Shown here: one piece after another, positions 10,368 through 18,448 of the stretch
Numbering within the stretch: the stretch's first letter is position 1
Layout of the letters: each line of letters begins with the position of its first letter
NCBI RefSeq assembly: GCF_003050835.1
Contig: NZ_QAOJ01000004.1
Location: 310,001-374,000 of the forward strand
Reading direction: 5' to 3'
Source: Pseudomonas sp. GV071
GTDB taxonomy: Bacteria > Pseudomonadota > Gammaproteobacteria > Pseudomonadales > Pseudomonadaceae
Length of the DNA: 64,000 nt
Position numbers and translations under genes: made by a program
The notes under the pieces: model-generated
The model's database searches: none
The model's input: the letters and a program-made list of their open reading frames with translations, nothing else
Told to the model about the DNA's origin: nothing

Positions 10368-11030
10368 ATGAAGCCATCCATCACCCATGCAATCGTTAAC
10401 AACCGCCTCGGTAAAGCCTGCGCGTTCGTGGTAGTTGGCCTGCTCGCTGCCCAGGTCCACGCCGACGAAGCCGCCCTCTACGGGCCGACCGCGCCGAAGG
10501 GCTCGGCCTTCGTGCGGGTGTACAACGCCGGCAGCCAGGAAATCAACGCCACGGTCGGCACGGCCAAACTCAGCGAAGTGGGCCCATTGGGCAGCAGCGA
10601 CTTCGGCTTTCTGCCAGGTGGCGATTACAGCGCCCAGGTCGGCTCGCAAACCGTGCCGGTGAAACTGGCCGCCGATCACTACTACACCATCGTCGCCCTG
10701 CCCGGTGCGCAGCCAAAACTGGTGGAAGAGCCACCGTTCAAAAACAAACAGAAAGCCCTGGTGCGGGTGCAAAACCTGAGTGACACCAAGGTCACCCTGA
10801 AAACCGCCGACGGCAAAACCGCAGTGGTCGAAGACGTCGCCCCGGCCGCCCGCGGCGACCGCGAAATCAACCCGGTGCCGGTCAAGCTCGCGCTGTTCAA
10901 CGGCACCCAGAAAATCAGTGACGTGAAGCCGGTGACATTGGCGCGTGGTGAGGCGGTTGCCCTGTACGTAACGGGCAGCGGCAGCAAGCTCTCGCCTGTG
11001 TGGGTGAAACGCCCGGCCGCCACCGAATAA
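10368..11030 (+). CDS. algF: AlgF, periplasmic alginate O-acetylation adaptor
   Basis: 220 aa from ATG 10368, with GGAG 9 nt upstream. In-frame starts further upstream overlap algJ and lack a better ribosome-binding site. A signal peptide ends near QVHADEAALYGP. AlgF is known to be needed for acetylation and is proposed to bridge AlgJ and AlgX; it has no enzyme motif. The usual AlgF features are seen: two small beta domains, with motifs such as SAFVRVYNAG and KALVRVQNLSD. Confidence 0.94.
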   Translation: MKPSITHAIVNNRLGKACAFVVVGLLAAQVHADEAALYGPTAPKGSAFVRVYNAGSQEINATVGTAKLSEVGPLGSSDFGFLPGGDYSAQVGSQTVPVKLAADHYYTIVALPGAQPKLVEEPPFKNKQKALVRVQNLSDTKVTLKTADGKTAVVEDVAPAARGDREINPVPVKLALFNGTQKISDVKPVTLARGEAVALYVTGSGSKLSPVWVKRPAATE

Positions 11031-11212
11031 ACCCAAGCGCTCTTGCTGTTTTTGCTCTTCGTGAATATCGGTCTTGCGAGCTAGAGCCTGCCAAGGCAAA
11101 ACCAGACCAGAAAGCGCAGTTGGCTGTAGCCAATGAGCAGTCCTGGGCTGGTTTTAACGCCGGCAGGCCGACGCGCAGCAGACCGCACGGACCCACATGT
11201 AAGGAGATACTC

Positions 11213-12658
11213 ATGATTCCAATTATCTTGTCTGGTGGTAGCGGCTCGCGCCTTTGGCCTCTCTCGCGCAAACAGTTTCCCAAACAGTTCCTCGCCCTGA
11301 CCGGTGAGCACACCATGTTCCAGCAAACCCTGGAGCGCCTGGTGTTCGAGGGCATGCAGCCGCCGGTGATCGTGTGCAACAAAGACCATCGCTTTATCGT
11401 GCAGGAACAACTCAGCGCCCTGAACCTGGCCAGCCAGGCCGTGCTGATGGAACCCTTCGGCCGCAACACCGCTCCCGCCGTTGCCATCGCCGCCATGAAG
11501 CTGCTCAACGAAGGCCGCGACGAGCTGCTGCTGGTGATGCCCGCCGACCACGTGATCGACGACCAGAAAGCCTTCCAGCGCGCCCTGGCCATCGCCACCA
11601 TCGCCGCTGAAGGCGGTGACCTGGTGCTGTTCGGCGTACCGGCCACCAAACCGGAAACCGGTTACGGCTATATCAAATCCAGCCTGGACGCCGAGCTGCC
11701 CGAAGGCGTCAGCCGCGTTGAGCAATTCGTGGAAAAACCGGATGCGCAACGCGCCGCCGAATTCGTCAAATCCGGCAACTACTTCTGGAACAGCGGCATG
11801 TTCCTATTCCGCGCCAGCCGCTTCCTCGACGAGCTGAAACGCCACGACCCGGACATCTACGACACCTGCCTGCTAGCGCTTGAGCGCAGCGCCATCGACG
11901 GCGAAAACATCGACATCGACGCCGCCACCTTCGAGTGCTGCCCGGACAACTCCATCGACTACGCCGTGATGGAAAAAACCACCCGCGCCTGCGTGGTGCC
12001 GCTGACCGCCGGCTGGAGCGACGTCGGTTGCTGGAGCTCGCTATGGGACGTGCACGAGAAAGACGACGATGGCAACGTCACCAAAGGCGACGTGGTGGTA
12101 CGCGACAGCCACAACTGCCTGGTGCACGGCAACGGCAAGCTGGTGTCGGTGATCGGCCTGGAGAACATCGTGGTCGTCGAAACCAAAGACGCCATGATGA
12201 TCGCCCACAAAGACCGGGTGCAGGAGGTCAAGCAACTGGTCAATACGCTGAACGAAGCCGGTCGTAGCGAAACCCAGAACCACTGCGAGGTGTACCGGCC
12301 ATGGGGCTCGTATGACTCCGTCGACATGGGCGGGCGGTTCCAGGTCAAACACATTTCGGTGAAGCCGGGGGCGCAGCTGTCACTGCAGATGCACCACCAC
12401 CGGGCTGAACACTGGATTGTGGTGTCGGGCACGGCCGAGGTGACCTGCGATGAGAACGTGTTTTTGCTGACGGAAAACCAGTCGACCTACATTCCGATCG
12501 CTTCGGTGCACCGCTTGGCCAACCCCGGGAAGATTCCGCTGGAGATCATCGAGGTGCAGTCCGGGAGTTATTTGGGGGAGGATGATATCGAGCGGTATGA
12601 GGATATTTATGGGCGCAATGAAGAGCATGGGGTGCAGGTGAAGACTGTCGTCCGGTAA
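11213..12658 (+). CDS. algA: AlgA, bifunctional mannose-6-P isomerase / GDP-mannose pyrophosphorylase
   Basis: 481 aa from ATG 11213, preceded by AAGGAG (11201-11206); the long upstream in-frame extension is non-coding. The N-terminal nucleotidyltransferase has GGSGSRLW at residues 8-15 and FVEKP with Lys175. The C-terminal cupin has QMHHHRAEHW near residue 395, the metal-binding isomerase site. It catalyses the first and third cytoplasmic steps from fructose-6-P to GDP-mannose, which AlgD then oxidises. It is the last gene of the operon and is followed by a terminator. A 182-nt gap separates it from algF. Confidence 0.96.
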   Translation: MIPIILSGGSGSRLWPLSRKQFPKQFLALTGEHTMFQQTLERLVFEGMQPPVIVCNKDHRFIVQEQLSALNLASQAVLMEPFGRNTAPAVAIAAMKLLNEGRDELLLVMPADHVIDDQKAFQRALAIATIAAEGGDLVLFGVPATKPETGYGYIKSSLDAELPEGVSRVEQFVEKPDAQRAAEFVKSGNYFWNSGMFLFRASRFLDELKRHDPDIYDTCLLALERSAIDGENIDIDAATFECCPDNSIDYAVMEKTTRACVVPLTAGWSDVGCWSSLWDVHEKDDDGNVTKGDVVVRDSHNCLVHGNGKLVSVIGLENIVVVETKDAMMIAHKDRVQEVKQLVNTLNEAGRSETQNHCEVYRPWGSYDSVDMGGRFQVKHISVKPGAQLSLQMHHHRAEHWIVVSGTAEVTCDENVFLLTENQSTYIPIASVHRLANPGKIPLEIIEVQSGSYLGEDDIERYEDIYGRNEEHGVQVKTVVR

Positions 12659-12676
12659 CGCCCTGAAAAACATCGA

Positions 12677-12705
12677 GGCCAAAGCCCCGCGGCTTTGGCC
12701 TTTTT
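12677..12705 (+). terminator. Rho-independent terminator of the alginate operon
   Basis: GGCCAAAGCC-4 nt-GGCTTTGGCC forms a perfect 10-bp stem followed by TTTTT, 18 nt after the algA stop. Confidence 0.9.
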
Positions 12706-12710
12706 GCTTT

Positions 12711-13401
12711 TGTAGGGTGTGCTGTGCGCACCAGCATTTTGCTTTTGGGGTTGTGGCGGTATTCATTACCGCGGGCACTGGGCGTTTTTGTTTCGCGCCT
12801 TACGCGCGAGTCACTTTTCTCAGTCGCCGGTGTGCCGGACCAGAAAAAAGTAACCAAAAGCGCTTGCCCCGACCTCGGCCTTCGCCCACGGGGCGGGTGG
12901 ATCAAGGTCACAAGCCAGATCACAAGCAGAGCGGGATCTTCGTTCACGGAACGAACGCCGTACGTCTGTACGATTCTGGATCCCAGCTTGCGCTGGGATG
13001 ACGGAAGTTTCTGCACAGTCCACCGTCGTCCCAGCGCAGGCTGGGACCCAGGCGCGACGGTAAAAAGTCAACTCAGGGCCGCTCTTGATCTCGAACTTGA
13101 TCCACCCGCCCCGTTAGCGCAGGCCGAGCGGAGTCGTTGTGGAGGGGGTTGAGCGGCCGGGAGCCGCGAAAGGCGTGATGGGCCATGGATGGCCCGTCTC
13201 GCCGGCCCCCGGAACAACGATGCAGCGAGGGGACCTGAAGCGCAGCGCAAGGCCAAGGTTGGGGCAAGCGCTTTGGTTACTTTGTCGCGACTGGCAAAGT
13301 GACTCGCGCGTAAGGCGCGAAACAAAACGCCCAGCACACGCGGTAATGAAGAAGAAAAACGATCGCCAGAAAACCGTTTGGTGCGCGAAGCACACCCTAC
13401 A
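12711..13401. mobile_element. MITE-like non-coding element with 13-bp perfect terminal inverted repeats
   Basis: The 812-nt gap after algA is almost filled by a 691-bp unit. It begins TGTAGGGTGTGCT (12711-12723) and ends with the exact inverse AGCACACCCTACA (13389-13401). Long sub-terminal arms also pair: 12780-12818 with 13296-13332 (one indel), and about 12844-12870 with 13261-13285. The centre holds two short palindromes (12980-12999, 13028-13047). Short reading frames inside it have no gene-like features, and frames encoding VPACAGTT / VIPAQAGIQ strings are well-known products of translating dispersed repeats. No transposase is present, so any movement would depend on one elsewhere. Confidence 0.65.
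12980..13047. repeat. Pair of CCCAGC-N4-GCTGGG palindromes
   Basis: ATCCCAGC-4 nt-GCTGGGAT (12980-12999) and GTCCCAGC-4 nt-GCTGGGAC (13028-13047) lie 28 nt apart, with flanks that are themselves roughly inverted (GATGACGG / CCGTCGTC). This resembles the dispersed GTCATCCCAGC-type palindromes found in many proteobacteria, here forming the core of the larger element. Confidence 0.7.
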
Positions 13402-13470
13402 AAAAGCATCCCGAGCGCACGCGGTAAGAAAGAACAACGCCCTCCTCACCGCGCGCACCTCACCACCAAA

Positions 13471-15189
13471 TCAGGCCTCAACGAGGCCCTTCTCCTCCAA
13501 CCGTAATTGCCGGGAATGAAACTGCTGCAAGCTCGTCCGGTGCCCAATACTCACCAAACTGCTGCCCGGCAGTTTCTCGGTCAGTAACCGATAAACCGCC
13601 GCCTCGTTCACTTCATCCATAGCGGATGTGGCCTCATCCAGGAACAACCAGCGCGGCTCCACCAACAACGCGCGCGCAATAGCCACTCGCTGCTGCTCAC
13701 CCGGCGACAACACCCGCTCCCAGTGATCCTCCTCATCCAACCGGGACGTCAGATGCGCCAGGTTGCACGCCTGCAACACCTCCTGCAGACGCTCGCTGGA
13801 GTACACATCCGCCGCCTGTGGATAACTCAACGCCGCTCGCAAACTGCCTATCGGCAAGTACGGTTTCTGCGGCAGGAACAGGCTGCTTTCAGGCAGGTTC
13901 AACGCCCCACTGCCAAACGGCCACAAACCGCTCAAGGCACGCAGCAAGGTGCTCTTGCCGCTGCCCGAGGCGCCGCTGAGCAACACATGTTCACCGGGGG
14001 CGATGGTCAGATTGGACGGGTTCAACAACACGCGGCCATCGGCCAGGCTCAGTTGCACCTGGTTCAGGCTGACTTGGCCAGCGTCGCGGGTGCGATGGAT
14101 GGCGGGGTTGGCATCCAGGTGATCGCCTTCAGCCAGCGCGGCGCGGAAGCTCAGAATACGGTCGCAAGTGGCGCGCCAGGTAGCTAGGCTGGCGTAGGCG
14201 TCGATGAACCAGCTCATGCTGTCTTGCACGTTGCTGAAGGCCGAGTTGATTTGCATCAGATCGCCCAGTTGGATCTTGCCGGAGAAGTAACGCGGGGCAG
14301 CGGCTACCAAGGGGAAGATGATGGCGATCTGGCTGTAACCGCTGGAGAACAGGGTCAGGCGCTTTTGCACCTTCATGATTTCCCAGTAGTTGCTCCACAC
14401 CTTGGTGAAGCGCGACATCAGCCGCTGCTGCTCGTTGGCTTCGCCGTTGTAGAGGGCGATGCTTTCAGCGTTTTCCCGCACCCGCACCAGGCCAAAACGC
14501 AGGTCGGCTTCGAAGCGTTGCTGGTTGTTGTTCAGGCCGATCAAGCGGCGCGCCACCAGGTGCACCAGCCAGCTGCCGATCAGGGCGTAGAGCAAGGAAG
14601 CCCAGAACATGTAGCCAGGCACTTCGATGCCGAAGATTTCCATGCTGCCGGATACGCCCCAAAGGATCACCGAGAACGACACCAGGCTGACCACGTTACG
14701 GATCAGGCCCAAGCCCAGACCCAAGGTGCTTTCGGTAAAGCTGTTGAGGTCTTCGGCCAGGCGTTGGTCGGGGTTATCGGTGTAGCCGGCTTGTTCCAGG
14801 CGATAGTAATTCTTGTGCGCGAGCCAGGCAGCGAAGTGTTTTTCGGTCAGCCAGCGCCGCCAGCGGATGGTCAGCATCTGCGTCAGGTAGAGCTTGTACA
14901 CAGCAATCGCGATGGCGGTGGCGGCAATCCCGCAGAAGTACAGAATCAGCCGGGTGAAGGCTTCCACGTCCTTGTTCTGCAGCGAGTTGTAGAAGTCGCG
15001 GTACCAACTGTTGAGCCACACCGACATGCCCACCCCAACCAGCGACATGGCGATCACCACAATCAGCAGCAACCAGGCCATGCCCTTCTCTTCGCTGCGC
15101 CAATAGGCGCTGGCGAGCTGCCAGACGCGAGAAAAAAAGTGGCTGGGCAGCACATCATTGACCGCTGAATATTCGGCGTTCTTGCTCAT
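13471..15189 (-). CDS. SbmA/YddA-type ABC transporter, fused permease and ATPase
   Basis: 572 aa from ATG 15189; a GTG at 15198 is the alternative, and neither has a strong ribosome-binding site. The N-terminal half has about five or six membrane segments of the SbmA_BacA / ABC_membrane_2 type. The C-terminal ATPase has GASGSGKS near residue 405, the signature SPGEQQRVAIARAL and Walker B RWLFLDEATSAMDE. Relatives are YddA and Rv1819c-like proteins. The substrate cannot be read from sequence; peptides or hydrophilic compounds are possible. It stands alone, convergent with algA across the MITE-like element. Confidence 0.85.
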   Translation of the reverse strand: MSKNAEYSAVNDVLPSHFFSRVWQLASAYWRSEEKGMAWLLLIVVIAMSLVGVGMSVWLNSWYRDFYNSLQNKDVEAFTRLILYFCGIAATAIAIAVYKLYLTQMLTIRWRRWLTEKHFAAWLAHKNYYRLEQAGYTDNPDQRLAEDLNSFTESTLGLGLGLIRNVVSLVSFSVILWGVSGSMEIFGIEVPGYMFWASLLYALIGSWLVHLVARRLIGLNNNQQRFEADLRFGLVRVRENAESIALYNGEANEQQRLMSRFTKVWSNYWEIMKVQKRLTLFSSGYSQIAIIFPLVAAAPRYFSGKIQLGDLMQINSAFSNVQDSMSWFIDAYASLATWRATCDRILSFRAALAEGDHLDANPAIHRTRDAGQVSLNQVQLSLADGRVLLNPSNLTIAPGEHVLLSGASGSGKSTLLRALSGLWPFGSGALNLPESSLFLPQKPYLPIGSLRAALSYPQAADVYSSERLQEVLQACNLAHLTSRLDEEDHWERVLSPGEQQRVAIARALLVEPRWLFLDEATSAMDEVNEAAVYRLLTEKLPGSSLVSIGHRTSLQQFHSRQLRLEEKGLVEA

Positions 15190-15210
15190 GAAGGGCACTC
15201 TGGACGGTTA

Positions 15211-15238
15211 TAAAAAAAGCGCCCCCAAGGAGCGCTTT
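15211..15238 (-). terminator. Terminator downstream of roxR
   Basis: On the minus strand AAAGCGC-loop-GCGCTTT is followed by a T-run. It ends roxSR transcription just before the start of the ABC transporter gene. Confidence 0.75.
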
Positions 15239-15304
15239 ACTGCAATACGGGGGGCTGATTAAGACAGTTTCCAGCCACCTTGGATAGCCTGCCAGGCGGT
15301 GAGT

Positions 15305-15865
15305 TCAGCGCCGTACCGGGCGCTTCTGCAATTTGCGCTGCAAGGTCCGCCGGTGCATGCCCAAGGCGCGTGCGGTGGCGGAGATATTGCCGTCGTGTTC
15401 GCCCAGTACCCGCTGGATGTGTTCCCACTGCAGGCGGTCCACCGACATGGGGTTTTCCGGCACCAGGGTCGACAGGTCGGCGTGTTCGGACACCAGCGCG
15501 GTCAGCACGTCGTCGGCATCAGCCGGTTTGCACAGGTAGTTGGCGGCGCCGCGTTTGATCGCTTCCACGGCGGTGGCGATGCTGGAGTAACCGGTGAGGA
15601 TCACCACACGCATTTCCGCGTCCAGCGCCAGCAGCTTGGGCAGCAGCACCAGGCCGGAGTCGCCTTCCATTTTCAGGTCAAGCACGGCGTAGTCCGGAAT
15701 GTCCTGTTCGGCCAGGGCCAGGCCCTCTTCCGCCGAGCCGGCAATCGACACCCGCAGGCCCCGGCGGCTCATGGCGCGCGCCATTACGCGGGTGAAGGTC
15801 TGGTCATCATCAACCAACAGCAGGTGCGGTTGTTCTTCGCCTTCGATGGAGGTTTCTTCGCTCAT
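15305..15865 (-). CDS. roxR: RoxR (RegA/PrrA/ActR family) response regulator
   Basis: 186 aa. The receiver domain has the acidic pocket VDDD (residues 18-21) and phospho-acceptor Asp63 in VLDLKM. A short linker leads to a Fis-type helix-turn-helix (ISATARALGMHRRTLQRKL). The size and Fis-type end are typical of the RegA family, which responds to redox state. In P. aeruginosa RoxSR is known to control cyanide-insensitive oxidase and other respiratory genes. It lies 14 nt downstream of roxS in one operon. Confidence 0.92.
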   Translation of the reverse strand: MSEETSIEGEEQPHLLLVDDDQTFTRVMARAMSRRGLRVSIAGSAEEGLALAEQDIPDYAVLDLKMEGDSGLVLLPKLLALDAEMRVVILTGYSSIATAVEAIKRGAANYLCKPADADDVLTALVSEHADLSTLVPENPMSVDRLQWEHIQRVLGEHDGNISATARALGMHRRTLQRKLQKRPVRR

Positions 15866-15879
15866 TGGGATCTCCCGGT

Positions 15880-17139
15880 TCAGCTTGGCTGACGAGGCAG
15901 GCGCAGCTCGGTAAGCGTGCCGCCCTCTTCGTGATTGTAGAGTTTCACCGAACCGCCCGCCCGCGTGACGCTGGCCTGGCTGAGGAACAGGCCGAGGCCG
16001 AAGCCTTTGCCCTTGGTGGTGATAAAGGGTTTACCCAGCTGTTCGGCAATGGCCAGCGGCACACCGGCGCCGTGGTCGCGAATGCTGATGCACATTTCCA
16101 GCACGTTCCAGTCCACGCGAATGTCGAGCTTGTCGGCGCAGGCATCGGCGGCGTTGTTCAGCAGGTTGAGCAGGGCCTGGGTAAGGTCCGGCGGGGGCGC
16201 CAGACGCGGGATCGAGCCAATACCGAGAATCTGATAACGGTAGGTGGCTTCCGGGCGCATCAGGTGCCAGCGGTTGAGGGTGGTTTCCAGCCAGCCGGCC
16301 ACCGACTGATCTTCCACGGTCAGGCGGCGGTCAGCCTCGGCGGCGCGCACCAGTTGTTGCAGGGTTTCTTTGCACAGCTTCACTTGCTCCTGCAGCACGG
16401 CAAGGTCTTCTTGCAGCAGCGGGTCCGGGTGTTCGCGGCGCAGTTCTTTGATCAGTACGCTCATGGTCGCCAGGGGCGTGCCCAGTTCGTGGGCGGCACC
16501 GGCGGCCTGGGTGGCGACGGCGAGCAACTGCTGGTCGCGCATGCTTTCTTCACGGCGCTCGGCCTGCAACTGCACCTGACGGCGCACGGCACCGGCCATC
16601 TTCACCACGAAGAAGGTGATGAAGGCGGCCGACAGGGCGAAGTTCAGCCACATGCCAAACAGGTGCAGGCTGATCAGCATGGCTTCGTGCTGCACCCCAT
16701 GCAGGTGCAGCGGGTGGTACCAGATCAGCAGCGCGGTGTAGCCGGTCAACGCCAGGCCACTGAGCACCATCGAGTACAGCCACGGCAAGGTGGCGGCGGC
16801 GATGGTCAGCGGCACCAGGTAGTAGGACACGAAGGGGTTGGTTGAGCCGCCGGAGTAATACAGCAACACGCTGTGGATAAGCAGGTCGCAGGCCAGCTGG
16901 GCGGCGTACTCCAGCTCGGTGACCGGCCACGGCCCGCGAAGACGCAGCGCAGTCAGGGCGCAGAGTACGGCGGAGCAGATCAGGGTCAGGCACAGCGGTA
17001 GCCACGGCAGCGGCAGCAGGTCCAGCAAGTAGGCGACGCCCACCGAACTGGCCTGGGCGGCCAGCACCAGCACGCGGATCAGGCTCAGGCGCCACAAGTT
17101 CTGGCGGCTGGCGGAAAGCAGTAACACGGGGGCGAGCAT
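15880..17139 (-). CDS. roxS: RoxS (RegB/PrrB family) redox sensor histidine kinase
   Basis: 419 aa. Six hydrophobic segments precede the kinase core. The RegB heptapeptide GGSTNPF (residues 97-103), linked to ubiquinone sensing in RegB, is intact. The H-box AAHELGTP places the phosphorylated His at 217. Cys256 in VKLCKETL corresponds in position to the redox-active Cys of RegB. The ATPase has the expected N and G boxes (NLLNNAADA, GKGFGLGLF). It should sense quinone redox state at the inner membrane and phosphorylate RoxR. Confidence 0.93.
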   Translation of the reverse strand: MLAPVLLLSASRQNLWRLSLIRVLVLAAQASSVGVAYLLDLLPLPWLPLCLTLICSAVLCALTALRLRGPWPVTELEYAAQLACDLLIHSVLLYYSGGSTNPFVSYYLVPLTIAAATLPWLYSMVLSGLALTGYTALLIWYHPLHLHGVQHEAMLISLHLFGMWLNFALSAAFITFFVVKMAGAVRRQVQLQAERREESMRDQQLLAVATQAAGAAHELGTPLATMSVLIKELRREHPDPLLQEDLAVLQEQVKLCKETLQQLVRAAEADRRLTVEDQSVAGWLETTLNRWHLMRPEATYRYQILGIGSIPRLAPPPDLTQALLNLLNNAADACADKLDIRVDWNVLEMCISIRDHGAGVPLAIAEQLGKPFITTKGKGFGLGLFLSQASVTRAGGSVKLYNHEEGGTLTELRLPRQPS

Positions 17140-17254
17140 GAGCGCTCCTGATGAGAGCTACAAATGACGGGCGAGTATAACCAGCGGTGCGACAAACAGT
17201 GCCAACTGCGGCAACGGGCCGCAGCGGCTGTGATCTGCACCGAAATCAAAAGCT

Positions 17255-17313
17255 CGCGGCTGAAGCCCCTCCCACTTGGAGCGCATTTCGTTGTGGGAGG
17301 GGCTTTAGCCGCG
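17255..17313. repeat. REP-like palindrome, CCCTCCCAC class
   Basis: CGCGGCTGAAGCCCCTCCCAC and its near-perfect inverse (17293-17313) are separated by 17 nt. It lies in the roxS / SIMPL-gene divergent region. Confidence 0.85.
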
Positions 17314-17407
17314 ATGCTCTTCGCCGCGATCCACGCCGTGACGGAACCCGCCCCCGCCGCTACAGTCTGATGCGCGTAATCCTGCCTCGCGCCAACAAGG
17401 AGTTTGC

Positions 17408-18121
17408 ATGTCTTCCCTCAGCCGCCTTACCGCTGCCATTGCCTTCAGTGCCGCCACCCTGGCCGCCCTGCCCAGCCATGCCGATGAGGCCCGTTACAAC
17501 CAGGTGGCGCTGCGCGCCGAAGTGAGCCAGGACGTGGCCCACGACCTGATGAATGTCACCCTCTATACCGAAGCGCAGAACAACGACCCGGCCAAGCTCG
17601 CTGCCGAAACCACCGAAACCCTCAATATCGCCGTCGAGCGCGCCCGCCAGACCAAGGGCGTTACCGTCAAGCTCGGCAGCCGCAACAGCTACCCGATCTA
17701 CGACAACAACGGCCAACAGATCACCGGCTGGCGCGAGCGCGGTGAAATCCGCCTGGAAAGCGCCGATTTTGCGGTGCTCTCCAAGCTCACCGCCGAGCTG
17801 TTGAAAGACCTGAAGATGGGCAATATGGACTTCGCCATCGCCAACCCGACGCGCAAGAAAGCCGAGGATGAGCTGCTCAAAGACGCTGTTGCCGCGTTCA
17901 AGGCCCGCGCCGATATCGCCACCGCAGCGGTGGGTGGCAAGAGCTACAAACTGGTCAGCCTGAGCCTCAGCAGCGCTGGCTTCCAGCCGATTCGGCCGAT
18001 GCGCATGGATGCCATGGCATCGATGTCGATGAGCAAGTCGGCAGCGCCGCAAGAGATCGAAGCGGGCACCAGCGAAGTGACTGTCGCCGCTGATGGTGTG
18101 ATCGAAGTGCAAATGCCATAA
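17408..18121 (+). CDS. Periplasmic SIMPL-domain (DUF541) protein
   Basis: 237 aa with a signal peptide (cleavage near SHADEARY) and an AAGGAG ribosome-binding site. The body matches the SIMPL/DUF541 family: repeated use of N/T and Y, VERARQTKGVTVKLGSRNSYPIYD, WRERGEIRLES, and a C-terminal variable Met/Ser-rich stretch. Family members, including the E. coli oxidative-stress protein YggE, are periplasmic or outer-membrane-associated with poorly known function. It is a single gene flanked by REP palindromes on both sides. The function is not known. Confidence 0.8.
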   Translation: MSSLSRLTAAIAFSAATLAALPSHADEARYNQVALRAEVSQDVAHDLMNVTLYTEAQNNDPAKLAAETTETLNIAVERARQTKGVTVKLGSRNSYPIYDNNGQQITGWRERGEIRLESADFAVLSKLTAELLKDLKMGNMDFAIANPTRKKAEDELLKDAVAAFKARADIATAAVGGKSYKLVSLSLSSAGFQPIRPMRMDAMASMSMSKSAAPQEIEAGTSEVTVAADGVIEVQMP

Positions 18122-18145
18122 GTCCGGCGTTACCTGAAAGGACCA

Positions 18146-18206
18146 ATCGCGGCTGAAGCCGCTCCTACGAATTGTGCGTTTTCGTAGGAGCGGCTTCAGC
18201 CGCGAT
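18146..18206. repeat. REP-like palindrome, GCTCCTAC class
   Basis: ATCGCGGCTGAAGCCGCTCC and its inverse are separated by a short spacer. It immediately follows the SIMPL gene and may act as its transcript end. Confidence 0.85.
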
Positions 18207-18448
18207 GCGTTTAGCCCCACTCGGTGCTCCTTTCGGAAGCACTCGCCCACTGCCCCGCACCCCGCCGTTTCCCCGACCACTCGGTCAGCCCGCCCAGAGT
18301 TACAAAAACGCGACATCCTCGGACGATCCCGTCACAGCTTCTACACTCTTTGACTTATGCAGCTTGTAGTGGGCATACGCCCTGCATAGTTTCTGCCGTC
18401 TCGGCTTAAAAGGCCGACTGCAAACAACGACAACAACTTGAGGCCACC
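18207..18448 (+). promoter_or_regulatory. Upstream region of the dipeptide-transport cluster
   Basis: The rest of the 327-nt gap after the REP element carries no convincing gene and probably contains the promoter for the first binding-protein gene. A GAGG ribosome-binding site precedes the ATG. I could not assign a specific operator. Confidence 0.35.

Noticed and set aside
12724..13519. Several 80-155 codon frames in the gap after algA
   Set aside because: They overlap inverted repeats and encode strings such as VIPAQAGIQ that arise from dispersed palindromes; no ribosome-binding site or family.
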